Shown: positions 46,040-55,770, counted from the stretch's first letter. The stretch: 64,000 nucleotides of DNA from Saprospira grandis DSM 2844 (GCF_000275825.1 NZ_JH719942.1:4290326-4354325), one strand, 5' to 3'. Program-made: numbers and translations. Notes: generated by a model from the sequence alone, not told the origin.

Positions 46040-47227
46040 TTAGAGTCGCTCGATAAGCATAGCAGAAGCACCACCACCACCATTACAAATACCGGCCAAG
46101 CCATAGCGGCCATTGCGGTCGGTAAGGGCGGTAATCATAGCCATTACAATGCGGCAACCCGACATTCCGATGGGGTGGCCCATAGAAACGGCACCACCAA
46201 GTACATTGACCTTTTCATGAGGAATATTTAGGCTTTGCATATTGGCCAAGGCCACTACAGAAAAGGCTTCGTTGATTTCAAAAACATCTACCTCTTCTAG
46301 GGCTACGCCCGCTTTATCTAGCGCTTTGGGCATAGCAAGTGCAGGAGTTGTAGTAAACCAAACGGGCGCTTGGGCCGCATCGGCAAAGCTGCAAATTTTG
46401 GCCAAAGGCTTAAGGCCAAGTTCTTCGCATTTTTCTTTACTCATTAAGACCATGGCTGCAGCACCATCATTAATTTTTGAGGCATTTACAGCCGTTACGG
46501 TTCCTTCTTTCTTAAATACAGAACGTACCTTTTGTACAGAGGCCAAATCCGTTACTCGGCTGTTGCCTACTTCTTCATCGGTATCGACAATAGTCACTTT
46601 GCCTTTGCGTCCCTTAATTTCTACAGGAACAATCTCGTTGGCAAATAGATTTTTTTCTTGAGCAGCACGAGCTCGCTCATAAGAAGCCAAAGCATATTGG
46701 TCTTGGGCCAAACGATCAATGTTTTTGCCCTCGGCGCAAACCTCGCCACAAATGCCCATCATATCGCCATTATAAGGATCTTGCAAACCATCGCGGACAA
46801 TAGCATCTACAATTTGGCCATTGCCGTAGCGAATCCCCTTACGGCCAGAAGGCAAGTAGTGAGGCGCATTGCTCATGCTCTCCATACCACCAGCAACAAC
46901 AACATCATTATCGCCTAACATAATAGACTGGGCGGCCAACATCAGGGCCTTCATTCCAGAAGAGCAAACTTTATTGACTGTAGTGCAAGGTACCGTATTG
47001 GGGATACCTGCAGCTAGGGCGGCCTGCTTGGCAGGAGCCTGCCCTACATTGGCTTGCAAAACATTGCCCATATATACTTCTTGAACGAGTTCGGGCGAAA
47101 TATTTCCACGCTCCAAAGCGCCTTTAATGGCGGTTTTACCCAGTTCAATAGCAGAAACGGCAGCCAAACTACCGCTAAGGTTTCCAATCGCTGTGCGGCC
47201 CATAGCCACAATATATACTTCTTTCAT
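46040..47227 (-). CDS. Acetyl-CoA C-acyltransferase (thiolase)
   Basis: 395 aa, standard thiolase length. The nucleophilic Cys is C88 in NKVCSSGMKAL; NEAFSVVAL carries the conserved Asn-Glu, and GHPIGMSGCRIV holds the catalytic His and second Cys, with the C-terminal CNGGGGASAML. A catalytic form: cleaves 3-ketoacyl-CoA or condenses two acetyl-CoA. Substrate chain length cannot be told. It faces the divergent nucleotidyltransferase gene 92 bp away. Confidence 0.94.
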   Translation of the reverse strand: MKEVYIVAMGRTAIGNLSGSLAAVSAIELGKTAIKGALERGNISPELVQEVYMGNVLQANVGQAPAKQAALAAGIPNTVPCTTVNKVCSSGMKALMLAAQSIMLGDNDVVVAGGMESMSNAPHYLPSGRKGIRYGNGQIVDAIVRDGLQDPYNGDMMGICGEVCAEGKNIDRLAQDQYALASYERARAAQEKNLFANEIVPVEIKGRKGKVTIVDTDEEVGNSRVTDLASVQKVRSVFKKEGTVTAVNASKINDGAAAMVLMSKEKCEELGLKPLAKICSFADAAQAPVWFTTTPALAMPKALDKAGVALEEVDVFEINEAFSVVALANMQSLNIPHEKVNVLGGAVSMGHPIGMSGCRIVMAMITALTDRNGRYGLAGICNGGGGASAMLIERL

Positions 47228-47319
47228 GATAGCTGTTTTTAGATAAACTAGAATCTTTTGATCTGAAGACGGCCGAAATTAGTATTTTTTCGCTCATTTC
47301 TGAAGAAAAAGACCAACTT

Positions 47320-48048
47320 ATGCAAGCGATGATTTTTGCGGCGGGCCTTGGCAGCCGTTTGGCCCCACTCACCGACCATCTTCCTAAGGCCTTGGTTTCC
47401 TTAGGGAAACAGCCCATCATTCAGTATTGGATAGACCGTTTGCAGCAGGCCCAATGCCAGCAACTGATTGTGAATGTACATAGCCATGGGCAGCAGTTGA
47501 TTGATTATTTGCAGGCTTTGGTCCTCCCCTTTCCGCTCCTTATTTCGGATGAGCGGGGCCAATTATTGGAAACAGGAGGGGCTTTGCGGAAGGCCGCGCC
47601 CCTTTTATTGCCCGATCAGCCTTTATTTTTGCTCAATGCAGATATTTACTGCAATTTTGACTTTGGGGCCGCCCTTAATTTTTGGGCTCAAAAGGGGCAG
47701 CCTTTGGGGGTATTGGCCATGCGGCAGCGGCCTTCTAGTCGCCAATTATTATTTTTGGAAGAAGAGCTAGTGGGTTGGCAGAATAAAAAAACGGGGGCTT
47801 ATCGTTGGGCCAGAGCGGTTGATCCTTTGGCGGTTTCGGCCTATGCTTTTTCGGGTATTAGTTTATTGGGGCCAGCGGCTTTTTCTTTATTGGCTGGACC
47901 GAGGGCCAAGTTTTCTATTATTGATTTCTTTTTAAGTTGGGCCAAAACAGATTGTTTGTTGGCCTATTTGCATCAGCAGGAGGATTGGTTTGATATTGGG
48001 ACGCCTGCTCGCCTAGCCCGAGCCGAGGCCTATTTATTGGACCAATAG
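47320..48048 (+). CDS. Sugar nucleotidyltransferase, MurU/RmlA-like
   Basis: 242 aa. Begins MQAMIFAAGLGSRLAPLTDH LPKALVSLGKQP in the usual way: GxGxRxxPLT nucleotide-binding loop and PKA(L) motif. LLNADIYC gives the metal-binding Asp; the C-terminal FDIGTPARLA is typical of this short class. The size and lack of a C-terminal beta-helix point to the MurU type (N-acetylmuramate-1-P uridylyltransferase) of wall recycling or a related NDP-sugar pyrophosphorylase. Ends 12 bp before R17. Confidence 0.85.
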   Translation: MQAMIFAAGLGSRLAPLTDHLPKALVSLGKQPIIQYWIDRLQQAQCQQLIVNVHSHGQQLIDYLQALVLPFPLLISDERGQLLETGGALRKAAPLLLPDQPLFLLNADIYCNFDFGAALNFWAQKGQPLGVLAMRQRPSSRQLLFLEEELVGWQNKKTGAYRWARAVDPLAVSAYAFSGISLLGPAAFSLLAGPRAKFSIIDFFLSWAKTDCLLAYLHQQEDWFDIGTPARLARAEAYLLDQ

Positions 48049-48060
48049 CGGCAGTTTGGT

Positions 48061-48216
48061 TGGGCCGAAGGCCCAGGCGGGCCCAAAGGGCCCGTTCGGC
48101 CTAGCGATGTGCAGCAGGGCCGCGCAGCGGCAGACCAAAGCCCGCAGGGCTGCAGGGCCGAGCAGACCTGCGAGCTGCGAAACGTAGCGCCTGCCGCAGG
48201 CAGGAGGCCCCAAAAA
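48061..48216 (-). repeat. R17a: GC-rich hairpin repeat, subtype II
   Basis: Minus-strand reading: GGGGCCTCCTGCC/GGCAGGCGC, TACGTTTCGCAGCTCGCAGG, TCTGCTCGGCCC, second arm CAGCCCTGCGGGCTT, GGTCTGCCGC, CACATCGCTAGGCC, last arms of GGGCCC/GGGCCC. Directly followed by a second end, R17b. Confidence 0.9.
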
Positions 48217-48217
48217 C

Positions 48218-48308
48218 AACAGCGAGCTGCGCAACGACAACAAGGCCTTCAGGCCGCAGTTCGACGACCAAAGGGAGTAACCGCCGACGAGCGGAGGCCC
48301 CAAAAAAA
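48218..48308 (-). repeat. R17b: module B element
   Basis: A short second end on the same strand: GGGGCCTCCGC, GGTTACTCCCTTTGGTCGTC, GAA, hairpin GGCCTGAAGGCC, TTGTTG. The same block occurs in R1, after R8 and in R21. Confidence 0.85.
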
Positions 48309-48339
48309 GACCCCCTACAAGAGAGCTTGTAGAGGGTCA
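48308..48339 (-). terminator. Intrinsic terminator of the 1484-aa T9SS gene
   Basis: GACCCCCTACAAG pairs with CTTGTAGAGGGTC around AGAG; T-run on minus strand. Confidence 0.85.
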
Positions 48340-48370
48340 GTTTATTTAGCAAAAGCTAAAGCCATAAAGA

Positions 48371-51300
48371 CTATCGCTTAATCACCAAAGGCTGAGTAGC
48401 CTGTGTACGGGCCTGGGTATCGATGATACGGACCATATACATAGCAGGAGCTAGCTCTGCGGTGGGGATCGTGTAGCTTTGTTGGCCAACTTGAGTAAGT
48501 GTTTGGCTGTAAACCACCTGACCGTTTAGGGCCACAACTTGTAGCTCTAGGTTACGGCTTTCGGCTAGTTCGAAGCTAAGCGTTACTTGTTGGTTGGCGG
48601 GGTTGGGGAAGAGCTGAATTTGCTCTAGGCCAGCCACATTAGTTACGGCTACAACAATAGTTACAGAAGCGCTATCTTGGCAACCGTTGGCATCTGTTAC
48701 CGTTACGCTTTGTAGGCCAGTGGCTACAACTGTATCGGTAGTAGAGCCATTGGTCCAGCTATAGCTATAGGGTGTAGTACCGCCAGTTACGTCGGCAGTG
48801 GCGGTTCCGTCGCCATTGTCTGTAGTACTTACAACAGGAGCGGTGAATACCGTAATGCTAAAGCTGTCTACATCGTTGGTAGCGTCAACATCTCCGGCGG
48901 CAGTTACAGTAGCTACAAGTGTAGCGCTACCAGCGGGAATAGAAAGAGGACCAACTGTTACGATAGCAGAATCGCCAGCAGGAATATTGTTCTCTGTGCC
49001 AGTAGCGACAGAAACACCAGCAGAGGTAACTGTATAGTTGGCAGCGGCAAGGGGGTCTGTACCTAGGTTATAAATAACCAATTGGGCGGTAACATCTTCT
49101 CCTGCGCAATAAGTAGGCATAAGGCCAGTGAGTGCGGCTGCAGCGTCTACAGTACCATTACAGCTCATGCGGCTTACATCAAGTACGTAGTTGCCGTTGT
49201 TGCTACCAAAACCTTCTACCAAAATGTAGATTGTATCACCTTCATTGAAGGTAGTATCATTGGCTACATCTAGGGTTAGTTGAGAAGTAGTTCCTGCTCC
49301 ACCATCATCGTTAAAGGCGAGCTGAGTCATAGTATCAGCAGCATAAACGCGGAGGTAAGTATCAAAGTCAGAGCTATCTAGGCCAATCATGATACTATTT
49401 GTACAAGTATCGATAACATATTGGAACCAAACATCATTGGCGGTATTGCCGATGCTGTTGTTGTAGCAGCCATCAGTGCTACCACTATTGCTGTAAGGCA
49501 GGCTGCTAATGATCATAGCGTCATTGGCCATATCGCCAGTGCCCGTATTCTGAGTTGTCTCTAGGCTAATTTGGTAGTTACCAGTAGCAGCTCCAGCACC
49601 TTCTACGAGGAAGTAAAGGGTATCGCCATCATTTACGGTGGCCGTGTTAGGCACATCGATCATGACATAAGCGTTGTTGTTAGCAGCGCTATTGTCATCG
49701 CTAGCCAATAGGGTTGTTCCGTCGGCAGCAAAAACAGAAAGGTAAGTATCAAAGTCAGAGCTATCCAAAGAGATAGCGATAGAGTCGCGGCAGTTTTCTA
49801 CCACATACCAGAACCAAACATCATTGCTATTTTGGCCGGCGGTGTTGGTATAACAGCCTGTGGCACCGGTCAAGGTATCCATTGCCGCAATAGGTAGAGC
49901 CGTGCTAATAGAATCGCCAGCAAGGTTACCTACAGTGCTATTTACTTCTAATACGTAGTTACCGTTGTTTGCGCTAAATCCTTCTACCAAAATGTAGATC
50001 GTATCGCCATCATTGAAGGCTGTATTTGTGGGAACATTGATATCTAGGCGAGAAGTAGTTCCTACTCCCCCATCGTCATTAAAGGCGATTTGCGTCATGG
50101 CGTCAGCAGCATAAACGCGGAGGTAAGTATCAAAGTCAGAGCTATCCAAAGAGATAGTCAAATCGTTGGTACAGTTGCCAATGATATGTTGATACCAAAC
50201 ATCATTAGAGTTGTTACCGATGCTGTTGCTGTAGCAACCGTTAGCGGTATTGGCGCTGTCTACAAAAGGTAGGCTAGCGATATTGATGGCATCAGCAGCT
50301 ACATCACCGGGGGTGTAGTTGCGTGTGCGCATAACATCTAGCTGGAACATACCTGAGTTGCTACCAAAGCCTTCTACTACAATAAAGATCGTATCGCCAA
50401 TGTTATAGTCGGGATCGTTGGTTACATCTAGTTCAAGCAAAGAGCGAGAGCTAAATCCACCATCATCATCATCATCTAGAAGGGTAACGGTATCGGCGGC
50501 ATAGATACGTAGGTAAGTATCAAACATAGAGTTGCTAAGGTCCACATAAAGTGAATCAGTACAAGGCTCAATGACATACATAAACCAAGCATCAGCAGCG
50601 GTATTACCGATTGTATTGCTAAAGCAAGAAGTATTTCCGCTTAGTGAAGCAGGAGCAGCGCCTACCATCATGGCAGCACTAGCCATATCATTGGGAGGCG
50701 TACCTGTTGTGCGGCTAATGTCTAGGACATAATCGCCATTGTTGCCACTAAAGCCTTCTACCACGATAAAGATGGTATCGCCTTCGTTGTAGTCTGTGTC
50801 ATTAAATACACTGATCACTTCTCTAGAAGTAGAGCCAGCGCCACCATCATCATCAAAGTCTAGTTGGTTGCCAGCAGCATCTAGGATACGAAGATAGGTA
50901 TCGTAGCTAGAGCTATCTAGGCTAACGATTAGAGAGTCTGTACAAGACTCAATGATGTACATAAACCAAACATCATTAGAAACATTTCCAATTTCATCGC
51001 TGTAGCAAACCGTGCTTCCAGCATTATTGTAAGGCAGGCTACCTACAGTAAGCGCAGAGTTCATCATATTACCCGCAGGGTTACCAGAAGTAGCTTGTAC
51101 ATCTAGTACGTAGTTACCTGTGTTGCTAGAGAAGCCTTCTACTAAAATGTAGAGGGTATCGCCTTCATTGTAGTTGGCATTTCCAGTAATAGCTAGTTCC
51201 AAACGAGAAGTAGCTCCAGCGCCACCATCATCATTAGCCTCTAGCTGAGTTGTGCCATCAGCAGCATAAACACGGAGGTAAGTATCAAAGTCAGAGCTAT

Positions 51301-52825
51301 CTAGACCAATGTACAAAGAGTCTGTACAAGCCGGAATAACATAGCTAAACCAAACATCAGCAGCACTATTACCAATTGTGTTGGTATAGCAAATGCCAGT
51401 GTTACCCATCATGCTATAAGGTGTGCTATCAATAGAAATAGCCAAATTGAAAGAGTCACCAGCAGGTACAGCAGTACAGTTGGTATTAAAGGCAACAGGA
51501 CCCACCCAGTTAGAGGTATTAGCTCCGCTTCCAGTAGGGCTATAACTGCCTGCAGGATATACAGAAGCACAGCTGCCGTTGCTGCTACAACCATTATTGG
51601 CATTGGGGCCAGATAGCGTCCAATCCGCTACATTAAAAGTAGCAGAAGGGTTAGCAGAACCCATACGATAAGCCCAACCATCTAGGTATTCCCAAGCTTG
51701 GCCTGTACCGTCAGTGTTCACATCACCAAATACATCAATTACAGTAGTATTTTCATACAGCTCAATGGCATCATCACCATTTACGTTTACGGTACCATCA
51801 ATGATATCGGCATCAAAGCCCATATAATCACGGAAGCCAGCAGAGTCACTTGCTACATAAATACGGGTACCCGCTACTGCAGGACCAGCAGGGAAGTTCA
51901 TTTCTGCACCAGCTGTAGTTCCGCTACCATTGTTGGCAGAGCTCAAGCCATAAATAGAAAGGTCTGTAACATCATTGATGACTACCACCTCTACAAATTT
52001 AGGCGTACCACCAGTCAAAGGACCATCCATTACACCAGCAATAGCGAGGTTGGTGCTAGTTCCGGTACCCGCACCGCAGTAGTCACGCACATAAACCTCA
52101 TAAGCCGTTGCAGGCATCAAGCCCGTTGCCGTATAAGGATTCATAGCGGTTACTGTTCCAGACATAGGCATATTGCCCGCAGCAACTACAGCTACTTCTG
52201 CCTGAGCAGCACCGCCAGTGGTCCAAGCTACCTCCACAGAGTTAGTCGTTACACTGTTCACCATCAAAGCTGTAGGATCCAAACAAGGAGGCGCGCCAAT
52301 CGTTACATCATCAATCAACCAGCTATCTCCATCATCTTGCTCCATCACAAAAGCAACATAAATAGACTGCCCCACATAAGCACTCAAATCTACTGTTTTT
52401 ACGCTATAAGTAGTCGTAAAGTCCGTCTCTAGTTGGGTGTCTACAATAGTAAAAGTGCTAGTGTCTGTCTGAGAACTAGTAGATACTCGGATCGTAAAAA
52501 CACTATTGTAATCTGTTGCAAGCCCCTGCTTCTGATAAAAAGTCAAGTCGCTGCCTCCCGCCGTAATAGCTACCGCTGGAGTCACCATCCAGTCTACCGC
52601 ATTACCGCCGGTTACATTCTCAAAACGTACCTTTGCAGCCTGAGACCCAGCATTTGCATCCGTATCAGCTACCCAAGACTGGGCCGTTCCAATACCGTTG
52701 TCAAAAATGGCCCAACCCGTAGGCGGTACACTGCCTTCAAAATCCTCGCTCAACTGCGCAGACAAAATGCCGCTAGAAAAGCAAAGGCCCAAAAAGAGCA
52801 GCCAACTCAATTGTAGTTTTCGCAT
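48371..52825 (-). CDS. T9SS-secreted repeat protein with six PPC-like domains
   Basis: 1484 aa. Signal peptide (to GILSAQ). Order: a choice-of-anchor-J/MAM-like domain (about 25-180, SEDFEGSVPPTGW ... DDGDSWLIDDVTI), a fibronectin-III domain, a lamin-tail-like domain (about 265-400), then six repeats of about 115-120 residues, each with CY(T/S)N-x-IGN ... (N)DVWF, LDSSDFDTYLRVYAAD and NEGDTIYILVEGFGSN-type segments (pre-peptidase C-terminal-like). A CARDB-like strand region, one SprB-type module and a type A sorting domain (LFPNPANQQVTLSF ... APAMYMVRI) end the protein. It is probably a surface adhesin or matrix protein; no catalytic domain is seen. Confidence 0.87.
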   Translation of the reverse strand: MRKLQLSWLLFLGLCFSSGILSAQLSEDFEGSVPPTGWAIFDNGIGTAQSWVADTDANAGSQAAKVRFENVTGGNAVDWMVTPAVAITAGGSDLTFYQKQGLATDYNSVFTIRVSTSSQTDTSTFTIVDTQLETDFTTTYSVKTVDLSAYVGQSIYVAFVMEQDDGDSWLIDDVTIGAPPCLDPTALMVNSVTTNSVEVAWTTGGAAQAEVAVVAAGNMPMSGTVTAMNPYTATGLMPATAYEVYVRDYCGAGTGTSTNLAIAGVMDGPLTGGTPKFVEVVVINDVTDLSIYGLSSANNGSGTTAGAEMNFPAGPAVAGTRIYVASDSAGFRDYMGFDADIIDGTVNVNGDDAIELYENTTVIDVFGDVNTDGTGQAWEYLDGWAYRMGSANPSATFNVADWTLSGPNANNGCSSNGSCASVYPAGSYSPTGSGANTSNWVGPVAFNTNCTAVPAGDSFNLAISIDSTPYSMMGNTGICYTNTIGNSAADVWFSYVIPACTDSLYIGLDSSDFDTYLRVYAADGTTQLEANDDGGAGATSRLELAITGNANYNEGDTLYILVEGFSSNTGNYVLDVQATSGNPAGNMMNSALTVGSLPYNNAGSTVCYSDEIGNVSNDVWFMYIIESCTDSLIVSLDSSSYDTYLRILDAAGNQLDFDDDGGAGSTSREVISVFNDTDYNEGDTIFIVVEGFSGNNGDYVLDISRTTGTPPNDMASAAMMVGAAPASLSGNTSCFSNTIGNTAADAWFMYVIEPCTDSLYVDLSNSMFDTYLRIYAADTVTLLDDDDDGGFSSRSLLELDVTNDPDYNIGDTIFIVVEGFGSNSGMFQLDVMRTRNYTPGDVAADAINIASLPFVDSANTANGCYSNSIGNNSNDVWYQHIIGNCTNDLTISLDSSDFDTYLRVYAADAMTQIAFNDDGGVGTTSRLDINVPTNTAFNDGDTIYILVEGFSANNGNYVLEVNSTVGNLAGDSISTALPIAAMDTLTGATGCYTNTAGQNSNDVWFWYVVENCRDSIAISLDSSDFDTYLSVFAADGTTLLASDDNSAANNNAYVMIDVPNTATVNDGDTLYFLVEGAGAATGNYQISLETTQNTGTGDMANDAMIISSLPYSNSGSTDGCYNNSIGNTANDVWFQYVIDTCTNSIMIGLDSSDFDTYLRVYAADTMTQLAFNDDGGAGTTSQLTLDVANDTTFNEGDTIYILVEGFGSNNGNYVLDVSRMSCNGTVDAAAALTGLMPTYCAGEDVTAQLVIYNLGTDPLAAANYTVTSAGVSVATGTENNIPAGDSAIVTVGPLSIPAGSATLVATVTAAGDVDATNDVDSFSITVFTAPVVSTTDNGDGTATADVTGGTTPYSYSWTNGSTTDTVVATGLQSVTVTDANGCQDSASVTIVVAVTNVAGLEQIQLFPNPANQQVTLSFELAESRNLELQVVALNGQVVYSQTLTQVGQQSYTIPTAELAPAMYMVRIIDTQARTQATQPLVIKR

Positions 52826-53031
52826 AAATAAAATATAATTATAAAATAGTTAGAAAATATATTTTGGGCACAAAAAAACCTAAACCCTTTCATTCAAGAG
52901 TACTTAGGTCTAGTTGTTTGTCTAGGCTCTTATGCCCAAAACGGCTCTAATATAAGCTATTGTTAGCAAATTGTAAAGTTTTCACACCTTCCTTACTGTC
53001 ACTTTTTAAATTTTATGGGGTATTATTTTTC

Positions 53032-53175
53032 TTTTTTGGGGCTGCCCCGCCCTATGGGCGGGTCGGGCCATTGCGCAGCTCGCAAGCCTGCTCGGCCCTG
53101 CGCGGGCTGCGCCCGCTCGGTCTGCCGCCTGCGGCGGCCCTGCTACAGCCCCTCAGCCGGGGCGGCCCAGCCTGC
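53032..53175 (+). repeat. R18: GC-rich hairpin repeat, subtype IV
   Basis: T-run, GGGGCTGCCCCGCC/GGCGGG, GTCGGGCCATTGCGCAGCTC, core CGCAAGCCTGCTCGGCCC, second arm GCGGGCTGCGCCCGC, GGTCTG, third arm CCGCCTGCGGCGG, CAGCCCCTCAGCC. Bases 52826-53031 upstream show no gene. Confidence 0.9.
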
Positions 53176-53215
53176 TTAGGGCATCCTGCAGTTTGTTGGG
53201 CTCTAGCCTTTGCGC

Positions 53216-53250
53216 TAAAAAAAAGCGGTAGTGCTATCGCACTACCGCCC
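53216..53250 (-). terminator. Intrinsic terminator
   Basis: GCGGTAGTGC pairs with GCACTACCGC around TATC, followed by a T-run on the minus strand. Ends the folC operon. Confidence 0.88.
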
Positions 53251-53260
53251 CCAAAATGAG

Positions 53261-53713
53261 CTATTTTTTTCTGGACCAAAATCGCCAGAATTTTCTTTTT
53301 CTTTTTCGCTTTTTGGGCTTCTTTTTAGGCCTATAATTTAGCAAGACTTCTTGCAGCTCTAATTTTAGACTGTCATTCATCAAATAACTCGGTCCTTCCA
53401 TCCCAATCTCTAGGGTCAAGAGGTCTAAGGGGACCAATTTTACCTCGGTTACCCAAAGTAAGGCATAGCCTCCCTTTTGCCCCTGCAAAATATATTGCCC
53501 TGCCGGAATATTATAAATAGAAAAATGCCCCTTGCTATCCGTCGAAGCACTAAACTGTATAGCCCCATCTAAGGTCAATAAACTCAATTGCATATCTACT
53601 AAGGGATCTGAAGAGAGCTCATCGTAAATGCGGCCACTAAGAGCAGCCTCTTCTTGGCCAAAAAGGACTAGAACATAAAAAAAACTAAGTAAAAAGACTA
53701 GGGCTTTAGGCAT
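53261..53713 (-). CDS. Exported carboxypeptidase-regulatory-like domain protein with polybasic tail
   Basis: 150 aa. Signal peptide (to VLFGQ). Residues about 22-105 form a CarboxypepD_reg-like beta-sandwich: LSGRIYDELSSDPLVDMQLS ... STDSKGHFSIYNIPAGQYIL, a fold used for anchoring in TonB receptors and exported Bacteroidota proteins. The last 25 residues are almost only Lys/Arg with a few aromatics (KKKPKKRKRKRKFWRFWSRK), an unusual end that could bind LPS, nucleic acid or the wall. Last gene of the operon after folC (10 bp). Confidence 0.78.
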   Translation of the reverse strand: MPKALVFLLSFFYVLVLFGQEEAALSGRIYDELSSDPLVDMQLSLLTLDGAIQFSASTDSKGHFSIYNIPAGQYILQGQKGGYALLWVTEVKLVPLDLLTLEIGMEGPSYLMNDSLKLELQEVLLNYRPKKKPKKRKRKRKFWRFWSRKK

Positions 53714-53723
53714 GGTAGTTCAT

Positions 53724-55031
53724 TTATAAAATTTCGGCTACTACAAAAATACTGCCCCCCACAAATATAACATCTTCTTTTTGGGCCATTGCTTTAGCTG
53801 CGGCCAAAGCCGCTGCCACGCTCTCATGAGTGGTTCCCTTTAGGCCAAAATTAGCCGCTTCTTGGAGCAGTTGATCGGCTGGCTTGGCTCTAGGAATTTG
53901 CGCCGCAGCAAAGTAATAATTGGCCGCCTTGGGCAGGGCCGCCAAAATCTTCTCCGTCGATTTATCCCGAACCATCCCAAAGACAAAATGCAGTTGCGCA
54001 TATTCCATTTTGGCCAACATCTGCCCCAAATAACGCAAACCATCTACATTATGGGCCGAATCGCAAAGTAGCATGGGCGGCCCCTCTTCCAATAGCTGCC
54101 AACGGCCCATAAATCCCGTTAAGGAGCGAATATTGGCTAGGGCAAATTTTATTTTCTCTTCCGAGAGCTCAATCAGCTGCTTTTCTTGCATCAAATGTAA
54201 GGCCGCCAAGGCCAAACGCAAATTGAAAAACTGAAAATCTCCTGCTAGGTCCAGAAAAATATCTGCAGCAGCTAAATCTTTGTATTGGTAATTATAGTGC
54301 CCCCCCAATACGTTTTCTTCGCCTTTGTTTAGTTGGACCAATTCCTCGGCATAGTAAAGCGGCGCCTGCTCGGCCTTAGCTTTTTGCGCAAAAGCTTGGG
54401 CAATTTCTTCGCCCTGCCGCTCGCCAATAATGACTGGGGTTTGGGCCTTGATGATGCCCGCCTTTTCGCCTGCAATTAGGCCTAGGCTTTCGCCCAAAAT
54501 ATCGCTATGGTCCCAACCAATATTCGTAATCAGACTGAGCTCGGGCGAAATAATATTGGTAGAATCTAAACGCCCCCCCAAGCCCGTTTCAATAATGGCC
54601 CAATCTACTTTTTGCTGAGCAAAATAATGAAAGGCCATGCCCACGGTCAACTCAAAAAAAGAAAGCTGCTGGCCCAAAATAAATTCCTTTTGCTCCCCCA
54701 CAAAGTTAACCACCTCTTCCTCCGAGATGTACTGGCCATTAATTTTTATACGCTCTCTAAAGTCTTTATAATGAGGCGAGCTATATACCCCTACTTTATA
54801 GCCTTGGGCTTGTAGCAAAGCGGCCAAAACATGAGTAGTTGAGCCCTTGCCATTGGTGCCCGCAATATGGACCGAGCGAAACTTTTTTTCGGGAGTGCCC
54901 AGGCGTTCCGATAGGCGCCAACTATTGTCTAAGGTCTTTTTAAAGGCGGTACTCCCTTGCCGCTGAAACATAGGCAGCTGGGCGTATAAAAAATCTAGGG
55001 CCTCTTGATAAGGGCTATTATTCTTCTTCAT
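53724..55031 (-). CDS. folC: Folylpolyglutamate synthase / dihydrofolate synthase
   Basis: 435 aa. Mur-ligase fold: the P-loop HIAGTNGKGSTTHVLA, SSPHYKDFRERIKING (substrate loop), FFELTVGMAFHYFAQ, WAIIETGLGGRLDSTN, NIGWDHSDILG, a C-terminal LLCDSAHNVDG. The enzyme adds glutamate to dihydropteroate or folates in the cytoplasm. The N-terminal region matches the usual length. Its start overlaps the upstream lipoprotein stop by 14 bp. Confidence 0.95.
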   Translation of the reverse strand: MKKNNSPYQEALDFLYAQLPMFQRQGSTAFKKTLDNSWRLSERLGTPEKKFRSVHIAGTNGKGSTTHVLAALLQAQGYKVGVYSSPHYKDFRERIKINGQYISEEEVVNFVGEQKEFILGQQLSFFELTVGMAFHYFAQQKVDWAIIETGLGGRLDSTNIISPELSLITNIGWDHSDILGESLGLIAGEKAGIIKAQTPVIIGERQGEEIAQAFAQKAKAEQAPLYYAEELVQLNKGEENVLGGHYNYQYKDLAAADIFLDLAGDFQFFNLRLALAALHLMQEKQLIELSEEKIKFALANIRSLTGFMGRWQLLEEGPPMLLCDSAHNVDGLRYLGQMLAKMEYAQLHFVFGMVRDKSTEKILAALPKAANYYFAAAQIPRAKPADQLLQEAANFGLKGTTHESVAAALAAAKAMAQKEDVIFVGGSIFVVAEIL

Positions 55032-55545
55032 TCGTTTGTCTTAAGGTCAGACTGATTACCGTATAACTTTTACTCGTCAATTTGTCAATTTGGGCGGTAA
55101 AGCCATCTTGCAACAATAGTGGTTGGTTGTATTCAAAATTGGGAGCTCTGCGCCCAAACAGCTCGGCATAATTACCTAGCATACTGAGCTGCGGATGCGA
55201 TTGGCCCAATTGTAAGAAAATGCCTGCCAAAAGTCTAGCGCAATCAGTAGGCGGTAAATCGGCTGGAATGGGGTCTTGGCTATCGTCTATTTCAAAATGC
55301 AGTTCTTGGACCAGTTCCTTGCAGCCCTTTTGTAAAAAGCGGACCTTAATGGGGTAGCGCAAAATGCCATTGAGCTCAAAGTTTTCGCTAGAGCCGCCCT
55401 CAAAACTTTCATATTGATAATTTTTGATGAGCGAAAGCTCTTGGGGGAAAACGGCTGGAAATTCGGTAAAGGTGCAGCCTTTTTCCTCGTCTTTACAAGA
55501 CCAAAGCAGCCCAAGCAGCAGTAGTCCCAAACATAATTTTTTCAT
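55018..55545 (-). CDS. Lipoprotein of unknown function
   Basis: 175 aa from MKKLCLGLLL (55545); the frame continues upstream only into repeat R19. Lipoprotein signal with Cys about 18 (LLWSC). The mature part has two likely disulfide-forming Cys (KGC, DCA) and a mixed fold; no family recognised. First gene of the folC unit, overlapping folC by 14 bp. Confidence 0.72.
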   Translation of the reverse strand: MKKLCLGLLLLGLLWSCKDEEKGCTFTEFPAVFPQELSLIKNYQYESFEGGSSENFELNGILRYPIKVRFLQKGCKELVQELHFEIDDSQDPIPADLPPTDCARLLAGIFLQLGQSHPQLSMLGNYAELFGRRAPNFEYNQPLLLQDGFTAQIDKLTSKSYTVISLTLRQTNEEE

Positions 55546-55620
55546 GAATGTAGTCATTATTTTGAGGGAGCAAATTAGCATTTTTTTGTCCTTTTCTAAA
55601 ATCCTTTGGGGCTTATGTGT

Positions 55621-55766
55621 AGGGCCAGGGGCTCCTTGGCCTAGCGATGCGGCGGGGTGGCCGTTAGGCCAGACCGAGCGGGCAAAGCCTGCGAAGGGCC
55701 GAGCAGACCTGCGAGCCCCAAAGCGTAGCGCCGCAAGGCGAAGCCGCAGCGGAGGCCCCAAAAAAT
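55621..55766 (-). repeat. R19: GC-rich hairpin repeat, subtype II
   Basis: Minus-strand reading: GGGGCCTCCGCTGCGGC, GCGCTACGCTTTGGGGCTCG, core CAGGTCTGCTCGGCCC, second arm CAGGCTTTGCCCG, GGTCTGGCC, CGCATCGCTAGGCC, last arm around AAGGAGCCCC. Pairs with R18 around the three-gene folC unit. Confidence 0.9.
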
Positions 55767-55770
55767 AAAA

